From NCBI GenBank assembly GCA_030037185.1, contig JASHRR010000682.1:1-5905 (forward strand): DNA of 5,905 nt, read 5' to 3'. This stretch comes from Xanthobacteraceae bacterium. GTDB taxonomy: Bacteria; Pseudomonadota; Alphaproteobacteria; Rhizobiales; Xanthobacteraceae. The first letter of the stretch is position 1; every line of letters begins with the position of its first letter. Position numbers and translations under genes: made by a program. Under the pieces are notes generated by a model. That model did no database searches and had not been told where the DNA came from. It saw only the letters and a program-made list of their open reading frames with translations. Below are positions 4,448 to 5,905 of this stretch, piece by piece.

Positions 4448-5896
4448 ATGCTCCGCACAGGAAACGATTACCTCGCGGCGATACGCGATGGTCGCAAGAT
4501 CTATGTGGGAAACGAATTGGTCAGGGATGTCACCGTCCACTCGGCATTTCGCAATTCGGCCCGGTCGTTCGCGGAATTGTTCGACCGCAAGCGCTCTTCG
4601 GAGCATCGCGACGCCACCAGCTTTGAAGAGGATGGCGAGCGGTTCTCGGGCTGGTATCTAAAGCCGGTCGACCGCGACGGATTGAGAAAGCGCACCGAAA
4701 CCCATCGGCGGGTGGCTGCATGGTCTTATGGCCTGCTGGGCCGATCACCTGACCACGTCGCGAGCTTTGTTACCGGGCTTGCGATGAGCCCGGAATTGTT
4801 CGACAGCAACCGCAAGGGTTTCGGAGAAAATCTCACACGTTACTACGAGCGGATGCGTCGCGAAGATCTTTTTGCCTGTTACGTCGTCATCGCGCCCCAA
4901 GGTGCGCGCAACCCCGAACTCTACGGCCGAAAGGCGACGATCGCACATGGCCTCCAGGTCACTGCTGAGAGCGACGACGGCATTGTGCTCAATGGCATGA
5001 AGCTGTTGGGCACCGGTGCGGCCTTCGCTGACGAAATCTGGGTCGGCAACCTGCTTCCTCTGCCGCCCGAACAAAAAGGGCAAGCCGTGACATGCGCGCT
5101 TCCCACCGCAACCGAAGGGGTGACCCTCTGGGTCAGAAAGTCCTTCGAGAAGCATGCCGTGACGGGCTTCGACAATCCGTTTTCCTCGCGATTCGACGAA
5201 TCCGATGCGGTCCTTATTTTCGATAACGTGAAGGTACCCTGGGAGCGGGTTTTCCTCATCGATGATGTACAGCAGTCCCGCGAAATGTACTTTCAGACAC
5301 CATCTCACGTGATGGGAAACCATCAGGCGATCGTGCGGTACCACGAGAAGCTCAAGCTAATTCTTGGGTTCGCTTACAAGGCTGCCGAGATGAACAATGT
5401 TCTTCAGATCCCTGCCGTGCGTGAAACGCTCTCCAAGCTTGCTGTTGCCGAAGCAGGAGTGAAGGGATGGATCGCGGGCCAGATCGAAGATGCTGAAACG
5501 TTCGGCCGCTATGTCCATGTGAACAGACGGGAGCTCTACTCTGCCTTGAATTGGTGCACCAACAACTACTACCAGGTCACCGAAACCGTTCGAGAAATGC
5601 TAGGGGCGGGGCCGTTCCAAATGCCTGCTGACGTCAGCGCGCTGAGCGACCCGTCGTTGCGCGAGACCTTCGAGCATTACTGGGCAGCCGGTGAAGCTTC
5701 CGCAATCGACCGCCTGAAGCTTATGAAGCTCGCGTGGGATTATCTCGGCTCGGACTTTGCTGGCCGGCATACTCAGTACGAGCGTTTTTACGCAGGACCG
5801 CAATTTGTTCACGCTCTTTACAACTATGCGAACACCCCGTGGAGCGAACGCAAGCAGCAGGTCGAGGAGCTGATGGCTGCAATGGAGGTTCCGTAG
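4448..5896 (+). CDS. HpaB-family flavin-dependent aromatic hydroxylase (4-hydroxyphenylacetate 3-monooxygenase type), oxygenase component
   Basis: Family enzymes hydroxylate phenolic rings using O2 and FADH2 supplied by a separate reductase (HpaC type); they are cytosolic and oligomeric. Length (482 aa) is normal. The start ATG at 4448 gives MLRTGNDYLAAIRDGR, the standard opening, although the ribosome binding site is only moderate (GGGGACGG, 4435-4442). Residues 1-about 270 form the N-terminal and middle domains: HSAFRNSARSFAELFD (31-46), LLGRSPDHVASFVTG (96-110), YVVIAPQGARNPE (145-157), and the flavin-side strand LNGMKLLGTGAAFADEIWVG (181-200). From about 278 the C-terminal helical domain follows, with GNHQAIVRYHEKLKLILGFA (290-309) and YERFYAGPQF (444-453). 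In textbook HpaB the substrate phenol contacts an Arg, a Tyr four residues on, and a His just before a Pro-rich turn. Here these align, by eye, to Arg99, His103 and Tyr145. The substrate is therefore uncertain: 4-hydroxyphenylacetate, phenol or a chlorinated phenol are all possible. No reductase gene is visible; it may lie to the right. Confidence 0.92.
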   Translation: MLRTGNDYLAAIRDGRKIYVGNELVRDVTVHSAFRNSARSFAELFDRKRSSEHRDATSFEEDGERFSGWYLKPVDRDGLRKRTETHRRVAAWSYGLLGRSPDHVASFVTGLAMSPELFDSNRKGFGENLTRYYERMRREDLFACYVVIAPQGARNPELYGRKATIAHGLQVTAESDDGIVLNGMKLLGTGAAFADEIWVGNLLPLPPEQKGQAVTCALPTATEGVTLWVRKSFEKHAVTGFDNPFSSRFDESDAVLIFDNVKVPWERVFLIDDVQQSREMYFQTPSHVMGNHQAIVRYHEKLKLILGFAYKAAEMNNVLQIPAVRETLSKLAVAEAGVKGWIAGQIEDAETFGRYVHVNRRELYSALNWCTNNYYQVTETVREMLGAGPFQMPADVSALSDPSLRETFEHYWAAGEASAIDRLKLMKLAWDYLGSDFAGRHTQYERFYAGPQFVHALYNYANTPWSERKQQVEELMAAMEVP

Positions 5897-5905
5897 GCTC
5901 GCGAC

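Noticed and set aside
4745..5344. 199-aa minus-strand open frame
   Set aside because: Antisense shadow of the HpaB-type hydroxylase gene, caused by GC-rich codons.
1..5905. CRISPR arrays, rRNA, tRNA genes or phage att sites
   Set aside because: No regularly spaced direct repeats, conserved RNA segments or duplicated borders were seen on either strand.

Overview
The window looks like chromosomal DNA of an alphaproteobacterium. Bradyrhizobium or a close relative is the best guess. The reasons are GC-rich, GC3-biased coding, frequent GTG and TTG starts, a secreted protein of a type I associate with bradyrhizobia, and an Hsp20 opening typical of alphaproteobacteria. This assignment is inference from style, not from a marker gene.

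Layout from left to right. Bases about 38-300 carry a broken LprI-like (DUF1311) gene. Bases 301-635 are non-coding with two inverted repeats. A small orphan gene (636-914, +) follows. Directly after it, on the minus strand, lies a decayed and truncated IS110-family transposase (about 931-1222). A GC-rich hairpin (1255-1290) separates this from two minus-strand genes for exported proteins: a PEBP/YbhB-like protein (1305-1709, TTG start) and, upstream of it, a protein of unknown function with a signal peptide (1803-2783).

Bases 2784-3280 hold a probable remnant of a small membrane-protein gene on the minus strand and the leader of a plus-strand Hsp20 small heat-shock protein gene (3281-3781, GTG start). 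That leader can fold so that its Shine-Dalgarno sequence pairs with an upstream segment, closing a three-way junction. This is a candidate RNA thermometer and the most interesting regulatory signal here. Bases 3782-4447 have no convincing gene, although two antisense open frames overlap there. The last gene (4448-5896, +) is a complete flavin-dependent aromatic hydroxylase of the HpaB family, preceded by an AT-rich control region. Its predicted active-site Tyr and His appear exchanged relative to the textbook enzymes.

The genes do not form one pathway. The window is a patchwork: two wrecked genes, a pair of exported proteins, a stress chaperone, and the start of what may be an aromatic-degradation locus continuing to the right.
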